Positions 35,291 through 44,398 of a stretch of DNA of 63,119 nt are shown piece after piece (position 1 is the stretch's first letter; each line of letters opens with the position of its first letter). The DNA lies in the NCBI GenBank assembly GCA_900199655.1, contig FZRE01000019.1:1-63119 (forward strand), in the 5' to 3' direction. Source of the DNA: Prevotellaceae bacterium KH2P17 (GTDB taxonomy: Bacteria > Bacteroidota > Bacteroidia > Bacteroidales > Bacteroidaceae). The notes under the pieces are model-generated. The model was not told where the DNA came from. It saw nothing but the letters and a program-made list of their open reading frames with translations, and ran no database searches. The translations under genes were made by a program, and so were the position numbers.

Positions 35291-36451
35291 TTATCCGTTC
35301 TTTTTCTTCACCACGCCTATGCCGGGGCGGTCGGGCAGAGTTATCTTTCCTTTCACCACTTCCATGCCGCTAAAGCGGTCGTTGGATATCAGCAGGTTGC
35401 CGTCCAGGTCGGCAAAGTCGACTGCCGGCGACAGTTGCGCGGCTGCACTCACGGCACAGGAGGTTTCCGTCATGCACCCCATCATCACTTTCATGCCACG
35501 GGCGCGGGCGTAGTTCAGCATCTTCCAGGCTTCGCGCATGCCGGTACACTTCATCAGCTTGATGTTAATGCCGGAGTAGGCGCCCTCAATGTCCTTGATG
35601 TCCTTGAGCCGCTGGATGGCTTCGTCGGCAAAGATGGGCAGCGGACTGTGCTCGGTTATCCAAGCGATGTCGTCCTTCTGCTCTTTGGGCATGGGCTGTT
35701 CAACCATTACGATGCCGTGTTCCTTGAGCCAGAAAATCATGTCGAGCGCTTTTTCCCGGTCTTTCCAGCCCTGGTTCACGTCAACGGCAATGGGCAACTG
35801 GGTTACGGTTCGGATGGTTTCTATCATTTCCTTGTCGTTGTCGCGGCCCAGTTTCACTTTCAGAATGTTGAACTTGTCGGCACATTCGCGCGTCTTCTGC
35901 TTTACCACATCGGCCGTATCAATGCCGATGGTAAAGGTGGTAGAGGGCGCTTTCTCCCTGTTCAGCCCCCATATTTTGTACCACGGAGCGCCCAACAGCT
36001 TGCCCACCAGGTCGTGCAGGGCTATGTCTACGGCAGCCTTGGCAGCGGTATCGCCGGGCGAGAGACTGTCGACATAAGTTAGGATATCGTCCATCAGGAA
36101 CGGATCCTTGAACCTGCTGAGGTCCACTTTCTGCAGAAACGCGCTCACGCTCTGCACCGTCTGCCCCAGATACTGTGGCATGGAGGCCTCGCCGTAGCCC
36201 ACTATGCCGTCGTATTCCAGTTCAACCTGCACGTCGGGAGTCGTGGTGCGGGAGTAGGAAGCTACGGTAAATACGTGCTGCAGCCGCAGTTCGTAGGGGA
36301 AGAAGCGCAGCTTGAGCGTTTTGCCCGTTCCCTTTCGGTTGATGTTGAACAGGGGTGCAGCCACTTTCTCCATGGCCTCCACCTTGCTCAGAGCCAGTGC
36401 GGAGCCTGCTGCAGCGAGTGCTGTTTTCTTCAGGAAATCTCTTCTGTCCAT
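35291..36451 (-). CDS. L-Ala-D/L-Glu (dipeptide) epimerase with a twin-arginine signal
   Basis: A 386-residue enolase-superfamily enzyme. The acid/base KVK is at 198-200, metal ligands are Asp224, Glu251 and Asp276, the second lysine is Lys298, and the substrate-binding DLDG at 348-351 is the mark of dipeptide epimerases. It inverts D-Glu in L-Ala-D-Glu, the product of NlpC/P60 enzymes, one of which is encoded just upstream. The N-terminus MDRRDFLKKTALAAAGSALA is a clear Tat signal, so the enzyme should work outside the cytosol, unlike E. coli YcjG. Tat genes are encoded at 48.9-49.9 kb. Confidence 0.92.
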   Translation of the reverse strand: MDRRDFLKKTALAAAGSALALSKVEAMEKVAAPLFNINRKGTGKTLKLRFFPYELRLQHVFTVASYSRTTTPDVQVELEYDGIVGYGEASMPQYLGQTVQSVSAFLQKVDLSRFKDPFLMDDILTYVDSLSPGDTAAKAAVDIALHDLVGKLLGAPWYKIWGLNREKAPSTTFTIGIDTADVVKQKTRECADKFNILKVKLGRDNDKEMIETIRTVTQLPIAVDVNQGWKDREKALDMIFWLKEHGIVMVEQPMPKEQKDDIAWITEHSPLPIFADEAIQRLKDIKDIEGAYSGINIKLMKCTGMREAWKMLNYARARGMKVMMGCMTETSCAVSAAAQLSPAVDFADLDGNLLISNDRFSGMEVVKGKITLPDRPGIGVVKKKNG

Positions 36452-36521
36452 GCTGTTATTTGTCTGTTTTCGTTGCTAATCTTTGTCTTCACCATATCCC
36501 ACTGTGGTCAGCAGCAGCCCG

Positions 36522-37541
36522 TTAGCGGTAGAAGTTGTTGCGGTCCGTAGTGTTCATGCCCTCCTCGTGGTTGATGTAGGGCAGTATGCGTTGTGCCCAC
36601 AGCAGCCTGCCCAGGTTGTATTCGTCGTACTCGGCATCAGCAGGATTAAAGCTGCTGATGTGTACCCAGCCCAGTGAGTGAATGAACTTCTTGTTACCTA
36701 TATATATACCTACGTGCGAGACATGGGCTGGTTTGCCGTCCATAGCCTTGCGGCCGAAGAACACGAGGTCGCCCGGCAGCAGGTTGCCGAAGTCGGGCGC
36801 GATGTCGATGTGCTGCCCCTTGAAGGCTTGCTGCGAGGCATCGCGCGGTATGATGATGTCGTGTTGCAGCAGGGTGGTTCGCACAAAGCCGCTGCAGTCA
36901 ACGCCCTTGGTGCTCGTGCCACCCCACATGTAAGGCACGCCGATGAGCCGCTTGCCTGTCTCTATAATGCTGGCAGCGTCGTGCCTCACGGCTCGGCGCC
37001 ACTTCTCTACGGGCTGTCCGTCGGCTTTGGGCAGGTAACCTGTGCGGCCGTCGGGGTAGGCCACGTGGTAGAACTTACGCTTGGTGCCGAGCAACTTCAG
37101 TCTGTTGCCGGCCACGACGTCGCTTACCGTCTGCGCTCTGGCGGTGGCTTTGCTGTACACAAAGCCGTAGATGGCTGTTACCACCACCTGCTCTGCACGG
37201 TTCCACTGCTCCAGTTCGGCACGCGTAACCAGCCGGAGCGAGGCGCCGAGTACCCACGAACGGTAGTTGTCGGGTGTCTCTATCTCGTACCATCCGTCTT
37301 TTTGCAGCAACTTTACGGGCATGCCGAGCAGGGCCTGCGAGGCCATGCCGGCGTCGTAGTCGTTGGCTTGGCGCAGGTTGCATACCGACACGTTGACTAT
37401 GGCCCACTGCTTTTCGCCTAACGTGTCGGCCGGCAGCGTCGTGCTGTCAGGCTCGCTTGCCATCGCGCCCACATGCAAAAAGAAGAGTGAGCCAATGGCA
37501 ACAAGCACCCATCTGAATATAAAGTATTCTTTTGTTTTCAT
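36522..37541 (-). CDS. NlpC/P60 gamma-D-Glu-diamino acid endopeptidase with SH3 domains
   Basis: A 339-residue exported enzyme. After the signal peptide come two bacterial SH3-like domains (about 47-107 and 117-178) and an NlpC/P60 domain with Cys216 (GVDCSGFV), His276 (SHVGIYIG) and His288 (KFIHSLGW). It cuts wall stem peptides between D-Glu and the diamino acid, giving L-Ala-D-Glu for the epimerase encoded 70 bases downstream. First gene of the operon, with a -7 box about 100 bases upstream. Confidence 0.94.
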   Translation of the reverse strand: MKTKEYFIFRWVLVAIGSLFFLHVGAMASEPDSTTLPADTLGEKQWAIVNVSVCNLRQANDYDAGMASQALLGMPVKLLQKDGWYEIETPDNYRSWVLGASLRLVTRAELEQWNRAEQVVVTAIYGFVYSKATARAQTVSDVVAGNRLKLLGTKRKFYHVAYPDGRTGYLPKADGQPVEKWRRAVRHDAASIIETGKRLIGVPYMWGGTSTKGVDCSGFVRTTLLQHDIIIPRDASQQAFKGQHIDIAPDFGNLLPGDLVFFGRKAMDGKPAHVSHVGIYIGNKKFIHSLGWVHISSFNPADAEYDEYNLGRLLWAQRILPYINHEEGMNTTDRNNFYR

Positions 37542-37638
37542 TTTCTGCAGAATGTATTTATCATGTCAGGCTTCATGGTTGTTACGGTTTTATGATGCCT
37601 CAGCTTACAAAATCACGTTCCAATCGCACTTTATGCTG

Positions 37639-37646
37639 CAAATATA
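37639..37646 (-). promoter_or_regulatory. -7 box upstream of the NlpC/P60 operon
   Basis: TATATTTG on the minus strand; no convincing TTG 19-20 bp upstream. It is the only candidate in the 246-bp gap, with a leader near 90 bases. Confidence 0.45.
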
Positions 37647-37715
37647 TATATTTTTTGCGACTAACAGCATAAAATATCAAAAAAGCTGCTCCTACGGCCT
37701 AAAAACAGCGAAAGC

Positions 37716-37744
37716 CCTGAATAGGTTTTCGAAATCTATTCAGG
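37716..37744 (-). terminator. Terminator of the lipoprotein gene
   Basis: Perfect 9-bp stem CCTGAATAG/CTATTCAGG with an 11-base loop, followed on the minus strand by GCTTTCGCTGTTTTT. It lies 44 bases beyond the lipoprotein stop. Confidence 0.6.
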
Positions 37745-37787
37745 ACTTGTGTGTTTCGGATTGTTTCGGAACTCTTTGTTATATGGA

Positions 37788-38552
37788 TTACGCCCAGCAT
37801 TTTATTTTGACAGCGTTCAGTTTGCTGTTTAGAAGCTTTTTCTCTGTCTGGTTTTTCATGCGACTAACATCCCGTTTCACTGCAGCTTTAGTAGGATAAC
37901 CCACGGTTTCTTCCCAACCGCCAAAGACGCCTAACTGTATTTTATTGTCGTTAGCCCCCGTGTAGGCTGCTATCCAATGGAGAAAAAGCCCCGGATTTTT
38001 CTTGTACAGGCTTGCCAGAGTATAGTCCACGTTATCTGCAACAGCGCCGTCGACAAACAAGTACAGTTTGTTCCATTCGTTCAGTGCAGCGCTGTCAAGC
38101 GGTTGATGGCTCAAGTCGCTGATGACAGACTTCCACTCTTTTTCGCTCTTATCGTTCACCTTGTTAGGCAGCATGACTCTCTTGCCACCAATAGCGATGG
38201 TGCCGAACGGCAGGTATTTTATGCTAATAGTAGGGTCGGAAACATCAGTCAGAGCCAGGGTGTCGCCGACGAAAGAGATAATGTTTTGCATCATGTCTCC
38301 TAAGTAGGCCATGCAAAGCGTATCTCCCCGCAGTTCGTACCTATCTGTACGTTCGGGTGAAGCATCCACCCAGATAACGGAATCGCCTGTGAAGTATAGT
38401 TCACAGTAAGCGTCATCGCCCACACTGTTCCATGAGCCTTGCAGTTTCTCCCTTATGGAACTTGCTGTTACAGGGTGGTTTGGGTTGGTTTTTTCCTTGC
38501 AACTCATGAATATCAGCAGTAAGCTGACTATAAAGCATAAGGATTTTTTCAT
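37788..38552 (-). CDS. Lipoprotein of unknown function
   Basis: A 254-residue lipoprotein with lipobox FMSC (Cys18). After it, residues about 35-130 are short beta-strands (LQGSWNS, YCELYFTGDSVIWV, YELRGDTLCM, FVGDTLALTDVSD) that look like a lipocalin or META-type barrel. The C-terminal part is helical and basic. I do not recognise a family. Single gene with its own promoter and terminator. Confidence 0.75.
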   Translation of the reverse strand: MKKSLCFIVSLLLIFMSCKEKTNPNHPVTASSIREKLQGSWNSVGDDAYCELYFTGDSVIWVDASPERTDRYELRGDTLCMAYLGDMMQNIISFVGDTLALTDVSDPTISIKYLPFGTIAIGGKRVMLPNKVNDKSEKEWKSVISDLSHQPLDSAALNEWNKLYLFVDGAVADNVDYTLASLYKKNPGLFLHWIAAYTGANDNKIQLGVFGGWEETVGYPTKAAVKRDVSRMKNQTEKKLLNSKLNAVKIKCWA

Positions 38553-38575
38553 GTCTTAGTTTTCTTGATGATGTG

Positions 38576-38606
38576 CAAATATAATGTGAAATCTTTATTC
38601 TGCAAA
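38576..38606 (-). promoter_or_regulatory. Promoter of the lipoprotein gene
   Basis: TTTG (38606-38603), 19 bp, TATATTTG (38583-38576) on the minus strand, 23 bases before the start. Confidence 0.75.
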
Positions 38607-38698
38607 GGTTTCTTCGCCTTTTTATTTTGTAGTAGTGGGATATATGCGAGGCATGACCGATGCCGTTGCGGTAATTAGTGTGCCTTTTTCAGGATGCC

Positions 38699-38786
38699 GA
38701 AGCTATGCTTCAGGAACTTTCGACAAGTGTCAAACGATGATGCGACACTTGTCAAATTCATGTGCGACACTTGTCGAAAGTTCCTG
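38699..38786. repeat. Phased palindrome element, copy 2
   Basis: Outer arms CAGGAACTTTCGACAAGTGTC (minus its last base is 20) at 38711-38731 and their complement at 38766-38786 are perfect. CGACA cores start at 38721, 38743 and 38765, spaced exactly 22 bp. A fourth palindrome with other arms, GAAGCtatGCTTC at 38699-38711, is centred 21.5 bp left of the first core. The element fills the gene-free gap between the lipoprotein promoter and the flavodoxin terminator. Confidence 0.9.
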
Positions 38787-38864
38787 ATTGTGGTGAATGA
38801 CGCCTCCGGCAGGCGTTTGCAGAGAACTGAAAACGCGCGTGTGAGCCCGGCGGGGCGGGATAAC

Positions 38865-38902
38865 AAAAAAGCCTGACGAACTATGCGGAGGCTGTCAGGC
38901 TT
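38865..38902 (-). terminator. Terminator of the flavodoxin gene
   Basis: Stem AAGCCTGAC/GTCAGGCTT; on the minus strand a run of six T follows. 31 bases after the stop codon. Confidence 0.85.
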
Positions 38903-38932
38903 CTTTGCTGCGGGATTGCCGTCGGCAACCGG

Positions 38933-39556
38933 TCAGCGGATAAAGTGCATGGGCGCCCACGGCTCGCTTTTAGGCAGGTCGCTGGTGCCGTCGTGGTGCA
39001 GCTTCTTCAGCATCCAGGACATGTTATAGGCCAGTGTTCGCATGGTCTGCATGCCCTCTATATCCTGCGCTGTCTCGCCCTGTTGGCGGCCGTAGGCTAT
39101 GTTCCAATACTGCGAGGATACCACGGGCATGTTCATCATCTGGAACATCATGTTCATTGCCTGGAAGGCAGCAGTGGCGCCGCCCCGGCGACATACGGCC
39201 ACATTGGCTACGGGTTTGTATTGCAGGTTCTGCCCGTTGGAGTAGAGTATGCGCTGCAGCACGGCCATGAGTGCGCCGTTGGGCTGGCCGTAGAACACGG
39301 GGCTGCCGAAGACGAAAGCATCGGCCGAGGCGCATTTCGCCGACAAGCTGTTGCATACATCGTCGTCGAAGATGCAGCGGCCGGGGTTCTTCGTCTTGCA
39401 GTTTCCGCATGCCGTGCAGCCGCGAACGGGCCGGGTGCCCAGGTTAAAGATTTCGGTCTCAATGCCTTCTTGCTGCAGCGTGCGGGCTATCTCGTTAAGT
39501 GCGGTAAAGGTGTTGCCGCTCGGATGCGGGCTTCCGTTCACTAATAAAACTTTCAT
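38933..39556 (-). CDS. Flavodoxin-fold NAD(P)H-dependent oxidoreductase
   Basis: A 207-residue FMN-binding protein. The N-terminal VNGSPHPSGNTFTAL loop binds the FMN phosphate. It is followed by GCTACGNCKTKNPGRC, the compact cysteine cluster of iron-sulfur flavoproteins and related reductases, and by the FGSPVFYGQPNG flavin loop. Cytosolic, probably reducing quinones or small oxidants. Single gene with a terminator; no clear promoter in the 170-bp gap before it. Confidence 0.88.
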   Translation of the reverse strand: MKVLLVNGSPHPSGNTFTALNEIARTLQQEGIETEIFNLGTRPVRGCTACGNCKTKNPGRCIFDDDVCNSLSAKCASADAFVFGSPVFYGQPNGALMAVLQRILYSNGQNLQYKPVANVAVCRRGGATAAFQAMNMMFQMMNMPVVSSQYWNIAYGRQQGETAQDIEGMQTMRTLAYNMSWMLKKLHHDGTSDLPKSEPWAPMHFIR

Positions 39557-39627
39557 TTCTGTTCTTCTTGTTTGCTAAGTTTCGGTTTCCATTGTGCGCG
39601 GAACGTGTGTTCCGCCTCGTAAAGTCA

Positions 39628-39664
39628 AAAAAACGCGGCCTGCAGGCACCGGCATCAGTGGCCG
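39628..39664 (-). terminator. Probable terminator of the alcohol dehydrogenase gene
   Basis: On the minus strand CGGCC (39664-39660) pairs with GGCCG (39640-39636) around an inner GCCTGCAGGC palindrome, then CGTTTTTTTG. A second perfect hairpin GCGGAACgtgtGTTCCGC at 39598-39615 lies beyond it. Confidence 0.6.
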
Positions 39665-39729
39665 TAACTTGCATGCCGCGGGTTGGCGGTTGGCCATAGG
39701 GGCAGGCGCAGAGGCCTGCTCCGGCCGGC

Positions 39730-40908
39730 TTACTTCATGCACATGCGGTAAATGGCAGCCACGTCTTCCTTGGCCAAAGGCTTGAAGGCGTAGGCCGTTC
39801 CGCCGTTCTTGACGGCTTTTTCGGCCATTACGTCGAAGTAGGTTTCATCTATTCCCACCTCCGGAAGTGTGCGCTTGAGGCCCAGAGTCTGGAAGAAGAA
39901 ATGGTCCAAAGCCTCTATTCCTTTGCGTGCAACATCCATCGGGTCGCCTTCGGGGCTTATACCAAACACGTTGGTGGCAAACTGCACGTACTTGCTTACA
40001 TTGGTTTCGTCGAGGCAGTACTCCATCCAGCGCGGGGTGAGGATAGCCAGGCCCAGTCCGTGGGTGATGTCGTAGATGGCCGAGAGCTCGTGCTCCATGG
40101 GGTGACAGCTCCATGCCTGCTGCTTGCCTCCGTTGACAAAGCCGTTGATAGCCCATGAACTTGTCCACATCAAGTTGGCTCTCGCCTCGTAGTTTTCAGG
40201 CTCGCGGATGGCTATGGGGGCGTACTTGATGATGGTCTTCATCATGCCCTCCATGAACGTATCGAGCATGTAGAGGTCCTGGTTCATGTTGAAGTAAACC
40301 TCGATGATGTGGCTCATGATGTCGGAAGAGCCGCAGGCAGTCTGATAGGCGCTCACAGTGAAAGTGTTGGTAGGGTCGAGGAACGATGCCTTTGGCAGCA
40401 AGATGGGTTCCATGCGGCCTATCTTGTCCTGCGTGTCGGGATTGCTGATAACGCCTCCGCTGTCCATTTCGGAGCCTGTGGCCGACAGGGTGAGGATGGT
40501 GACAATGGGCAGTGCCTTCTCAATAGGTGCCCACTTCTCGTTGAAGAAGTCCCACGGGTCGTGGTCAACGCAGGCTGCCGCGGCTATGAATTTGGAGCAG
40601 TCGATGGTAGAACCGCCGCCTATGGGCAGGATGACGTCGATGTGCTGCTCCTTGCAAAGGCGCTGTCCTTGGCGTACGGACTCCACACTGGGGTTCGGTT
40701 TCACGCCCGGCAGCTCGAAGAGTTCAAGCCCCGCGGCCTTTATCTCTTTCACTGCTTTGTCGTAAAGGCCGGTTCTCTTGATGGAACCGCCGCCATATAC
40801 CATCAGCACTCGTGTGCCGTACTGCTTTAACTCGGGGCCAAGATGCTTCATCTGGTCCTTTCCGAAGTAGACCTTAACAGGCAGGTCGTAAATGAAATCG
40901 TTAATCAT
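39730..40908 (-). CDS. Iron-containing alcohol dehydrogenase (YqhD/BdhA-like)
   Basis: A 392-residue group III alcohol dehydrogenase. The NAD(P) site GGGSIKRTGLYDK and GGGSTIDCSKFI are present, and the metal histidines lie in WSCHPMEHELSAIYDITHGLGLA. The family reduces short aldehydes to alcohols with NADPH or NADH in the cytosol, in fermentation or aldehyde detoxification. A -7-like TACTTTTG on the minus strand lies at 41002-40995. Single gene. Confidence 0.93.
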   Translation of the reverse strand: MINDFIYDLPVKVYFGKDQMKHLGPELKQYGTRVLMVYGGGSIKRTGLYDKAVKEIKAAGLELFELPGVKPNPSVESVRQGQRLCKEQHIDVILPIGGGSTIDCSKFIAAAACVDHDPWDFFNEKWAPIEKALPIVTILTLSATGSEMDSGGVISNPDTQDKIGRMEPILLPKASFLDPTNTFTVSAYQTACGSSDIMSHIIEVYFNMNQDLYMLDTFMEGMMKTIIKYAPIAIREPENYEARANLMWTSSWAINGFVNGGKQQAWSCHPMEHELSAIYDITHGLGLAILTPRWMEYCLDETNVSKYVQFATNVFGISPEGDPMDVARKGIEALDHFFFQTLGLKRTLPEVGIDETYFDVMAEKAVKNGGTAYAFKPLAKEDVAAIYRMCMK

Positions 40909-41126
40909 GTTGGTTTTGTTTTATGTGAAATGTATGTCCAAAGACGGCAAGCCGGACTGCGGCTGCAATCCCCGAACGGTTGAAAGTCATGTTGCAAAAG
41001 TACCTAAAAAAGGCGAGAAGGGCATCGTAGCCATTGTGGCAATGCTTACCAATATTACAGATTTTGACCCAGAGAGGCTTCTGCAGAGTGGCAGCCCGGG
41101 AGTAAAGCGGTTGCCGGTGACTGCAT

Positions 41127-42092
41127 TCATTTGGTGAGTTCGATTGTTTCCATGACCCGGCAGGCCGTTTCGAGCAGGCTGTAAACCATCGGGTAATCTT
41201 GTTCTCTCCACGCTTTGGCGAAGCATTCGAACTCTGCCGTCAGCCTGTTCGCGGTGTCATCGAGGGCGAACTCCTGCCGCTCGCCGTCCGTGCAGAGCGT
41301 GAAACTCGGCATCGTATTGACGGGTCCGTTCACCCGCAGCCAGCCCTTTTCGCCTTCGATGAGGGCAAAGTTGTCGCCGTCAGCATCCTTGGCAGCCGTA
41401 CAGACGGCAACCATGCCGGGATACTCGGCCACGAGCGTGCCCGACGTATCAATGCCGTTGTAGCCCCGCACGGCATGGTAAGCGGCCTTAGTGGGTGTGC
41501 CGAAGAGGCCTGCTACAAAGTTCAGGTTGTACACATTGAGGTCGAGCAGGCTGCCGCCGGCACACTGCGGGTCGAAAGCCGGCATCTTTTCGCCGGCCAG
41601 ATAGCGGTCGTAACGGGACGAAAACTGGCTGTAATTGCAGATAACATGGTGGATGTTGCCCAGCCGGGGCAGCAGTTCGCGGATTTTGAAGAAGTTCTTG
41701 AAGTGCAGCGTTGTAACTGCCTCAAAGAGCAGGAGATGCCTCTCCCGGGCCAGCCGGACCAGTTCCTGCGTTTCTGCCAGCGTGGGGCACATCGGCTTCT
41801 CTACAATTACGTGCTTGCCGCAGAGCAGTGCCTGCCGTGCCGGTTCGTAGTGGGCGCTGTTCACGAGGGCTATGTACACGATGTCGGTATCGGCCTCCAG
41901 AAACTCATTGTAGTTGCCGGTGGCCAGCGGAATGCCGTAACGGGCGGCCAGTTCTTGTGCCTGCGGGAGACTGTGAGGGCGGCAGCAGAGTGCCGAGAGT
42001 TCATATCCGGGCATGCCGGCGAGGGCCTTCATGGTCTCTGCAGCCATTCTGCCGGTGCCCACGATGCCCGTTCTCATTTTCTTGCCAGTCAT
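41127..42092 (-). CDS. Gfo/Idh/MocA family NAD(P)-dependent oxidoreductase
   Basis: A 321-residue cytosolic oxidoreductase: Rossmann motif GIVGTGRMAAETMKAL at the N-terminus, the EKPMCPT motif that carries the catalytic lysine, and the alpha/beta C-terminal domain. It probably acts on a sugar or cyclitol. It follows the GH3 glycosidase by 15 bases, so the two may serve one substrate. Confidence 0.92.
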   Translation of the reverse strand: MTGKKMRTGIVGTGRMAAETMKALAGMPGYELSALCCRPHSLPQAQELAARYGIPLATGNYNEFLEADTDIVYIALVNSAHYEPARQALLCGKHVIVEKPMCPTLAETQELVRLARERHLLLFEAVTTLHFKNFFKIRELLPRLGNIHHVICNYSQFSSRYDRYLAGEKMPAFDPQCAGGSLLDLNVYNLNFVAGLFGTPTKAAYHAVRGYNGIDTSGTLVAEYPGMVAVCTAAKDADGDNFALIEGEKGWLRVNGPVNTMPSFTLCTDGERQEFALDDTANRLTAEFECFAKAWREQDYPMVYSLLETACRVMETIELTK

Positions 42093-42107
42093 GTTTTCGG
42101 ATTTTAT

Positions 42108-44351
42108 TTACAGTTCCTGGTCGGGCTGAAGAATGTCGTTTACCTGCTGCGTGTAGGCTTTTTTCAGGGTGAAAGCGGCCTGGCAGCGAATGTCCTCGAC
42201 ATTGGCGCCGAAGAGAACGGCATACTGTCCGGCGTCTGCTATCCACTGGCTGGCAGACTCGTCGAACGAAGCGAGCGCGTAGCGTGACACGGCGAAGCTG
42301 AGCGTCTGGCTCTCTCCGGGTGCCAGCTTGCGCGTCTTGGCAAAGGCGCGCAGCTCCTTCGCGGGTTTCTCCAGCTTGCCTTTGGGCGCCGAAACGTACA
42401 GCTGCACGCTCTCCTTGCCGGCAACCTTGCCCGTGTTCTTTACCGTGACGGTGGCTGTGAAGCCGTCTTTCGTGGCCTTGACCTGCGGCTTGGAGTAAGC
42501 GAAAGTGGTGTAGCTGAGCCCGTAGCCGAATGGATAAGACACCTCCTTACGGGCAGTATCGAAGTATCGGTAGCCCACATTCAGGCCTTCGTGATGGAGT
42601 GAGACCTCATCGTTGGTGCCTTTCCGGGTGGGGAAATTCTTGCTCGAAGGATGGTCCATCACGTCAATGGGCCACGTCATGGGTAGCTTTCCCGATGGAT
42701 TAGCTTTGCCCGTAAGCACGTCGGCGATAGCATTGCCGGCCTCGCCACCGGGCTGCCAGGCCATGAGAATGGCGTCGGGACGGGCTTTCCACGATGCAGT
42801 TTCCATCACGCTGCCCGAGTTTATGACCACCACAACTTTCTTTCCGGCAGCGTGGTAGGCCTCGGTAACGTTCTTAATCATGTCGAGTTCGTCGGCGGTG
42901 AGGTTGAACCCGCGCCATCCCTCAATCGGGCGGTCCCAGCCTTCGCCTGCTTCGTGGGCAATGGTGATGATGGCCAGGTCTGATTTCTTGGCCTGTTCAT
43001 CGGCCAGATAGCGGCTGATGGCAAGCTCGGGATACTGCGTGCGGCCGGCAGCTCTGTCCCAATTGCTTTTCTGGAGCATCTTGCTGTGGGCGTCGTCGAA
43101 GTCTCTGCCCATCTTGTAGAGGTCGGACAAATCTGCCGTATGGTTGATGCCGGCGTTTGAGAGGCCCTGGGCAAGCGACACGGCAGAGGCTATGTTGACG
43201 CAGCCGGAGCCTAATCCACAGGCAAGAGTTGCGTACGACTGGGCACCGAAGAGAGCTACGGTCTTAACACCCTGCATGGGCAGGGCTGCGTTCTCATTCT
43301 TCAGCAGCACCATACCCTCGGGAGCACTCTCGCGAACCAGCCGTGCATGAGCCTCGAGGTCGGGCCGGTTGCTGTACTTGTAGCCACGAAACGCGGGCGT
43401 CTTGACGATGTATTGCAGGATGCGTTTTACGCAAATGTCCACGTCCTCCATAGCCAACGTGCCGCCCTTCACGGCTTCCACAATCTGTGTTACCTGCTCG
43501 TTGTTGCCCGGTTCCATCAGGTCGTTGCCGGCGTGAACCTGCGCCACGGTGTTGCGTGTGCCCGTCCAGTCGGTCATGACGATGCCGTCGAAGCCCCACT
43601 CCTCGCGCAGCAGCGTGGTGAGCAGCTGTCTGTTCTCCTGCGTGAAGGGGCCGTTGAGCCTGTTGTAGGAAGACATCACGGTCCAGGGATGCCCCTCTCT
43701 GACGGCTATCTCGAAGTTACGAAGGTAGAGTTCGCGCAGCGTTCGCTTCGATACCACTTCGTTTACGCTCGTGCGCTCGGTCTCCTGACTGTTCACGGCA
43801 AAGTGCTTCACGCTGGTTCCTACGCCGTTGCTTTGGACGCCGCGCACCGTGCAGGCGGCCATCTTGCCGGCCAGCAGCGGGTCTTCTGAATAGTATTCAA
43901 AGTTACGCCCGCACAGAGGAGAGCGGTGGATGTTGAGCCCCGGCGCCAGCAGTACGTCGCATCCGTACTGCAGTACCTCGTCGCCCATGGCCCTGCCAGT
44001 CTGCTCGGCCAGCTCCACATTCCACGTGGCAGCCACCAGCGAGCCCACGGGAAAGGCCGTGGTGTAGTAGGTCCGGGCGTCGTCCTTACGCGTTGGGTTG
44101 ATACGGAGGCCGGCAGGGCCGTCGCTCAGGATGGTCTGCGGAATGCCCAGTCGCGGTATGGCGGCGGTTGCTCCGGCAGCTCCCGGAACTTTGGTCTGCC
44201 TCTCTCCGACAAGCAGACGTGCCTTTTCTTCCAAGGTCATGGCCTTGAGCACGGCGTCGATGTTGCCAGCCGTGAGTTTTACTGATTGTGCCGCAGCAGG
44301 CAGCAGGCCTGCCAGCAGCAGTGTGCTGATGAAGAGTGAACGTATTTTCAT
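42108..44351 (-). CDS. Exported glycoside hydrolase family 3 enzyme, beta-glucosidase type
   Basis: A 747-residue GH3 enzyme with signal peptide (LLLAGLLPAAAQS). The (beta/alpha)8 domain has the nucleophile Asp in GIVMTDWTGT, and KHFAVNSQETERT for substrate binding. The second alpha/beta domain (about 330-560) and a C-terminal Fn3-like domain follow. The three-domain plan fits BglX-like beta-glucosidases or xylosidases more than single-domain NagZ. First gene of a two-gene unit with the Gfo/Idh gene; its substrate is not evident. Confidence 0.92.
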   Translation of the reverse strand: MKIRSLFISTLLLAGLLPAAAQSVKLTAGNIDAVLKAMTLEEKARLLVGERQTKVPGAAGATAAIPRLGIPQTILSDGPAGLRINPTRKDDARTYYTTAFPVGSLVAATWNVELAEQTGRAMGDEVLQYGCDVLLAPGLNIHRSPLCGRNFEYYSEDPLLAGKMAACTVRGVQSNGVGTSVKHFAVNSQETERTSVNEVVSKRTLRELYLRNFEIAVREGHPWTVMSSYNRLNGPFTQENRQLLTTLLREEWGFDGIVMTDWTGTRNTVAQVHAGNDLMEPGNNEQVTQIVEAVKGGTLAMEDVDICVKRILQYIVKTPAFRGYKYSNRPDLEAHARLVRESAPEGMVLLKNENAALPMQGVKTVALFGAQSYATLACGLGSGCVNIASAVSLAQGLSNAGINHTADLSDLYKMGRDFDDAHSKMLQKSNWDRAAGRTQYPELAISRYLADEQAKKSDLAIITIAHEAGEGWDRPIEGWRGFNLTADELDMIKNVTEAYHAAGKKVVVVINSGSVMETASWKARPDAILMAWQPGGEAGNAIADVLTGKANPSGKLPMTWPIDVMDHPSSKNFPTRKGTNDEVSLHHEGLNVGYRYFDTARKEVSYPFGYGLSYTTFAYSKPQVKATKDGFTATVTVKNTGKVAGKESVQLYVSAPKGKLEKPAKELRAFAKTRKLAPGESQTLSFAVSRYALASFDESASQWIADAGQYAVLFGANVEDIRCQAAFTLKKAYTQQVNDILQPDQEL

Positions 44352-44398
44352 GTTGGTATCAATAAATGGTTGATTATACTAAGGAAAGCTGTTGGGTG

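Noticed and set aside
41199..42287. 362-codon plus-strand frame opposite the Gfo/Idh gene
   Set aside because: Spans two real minus-strand genes and has no domain.
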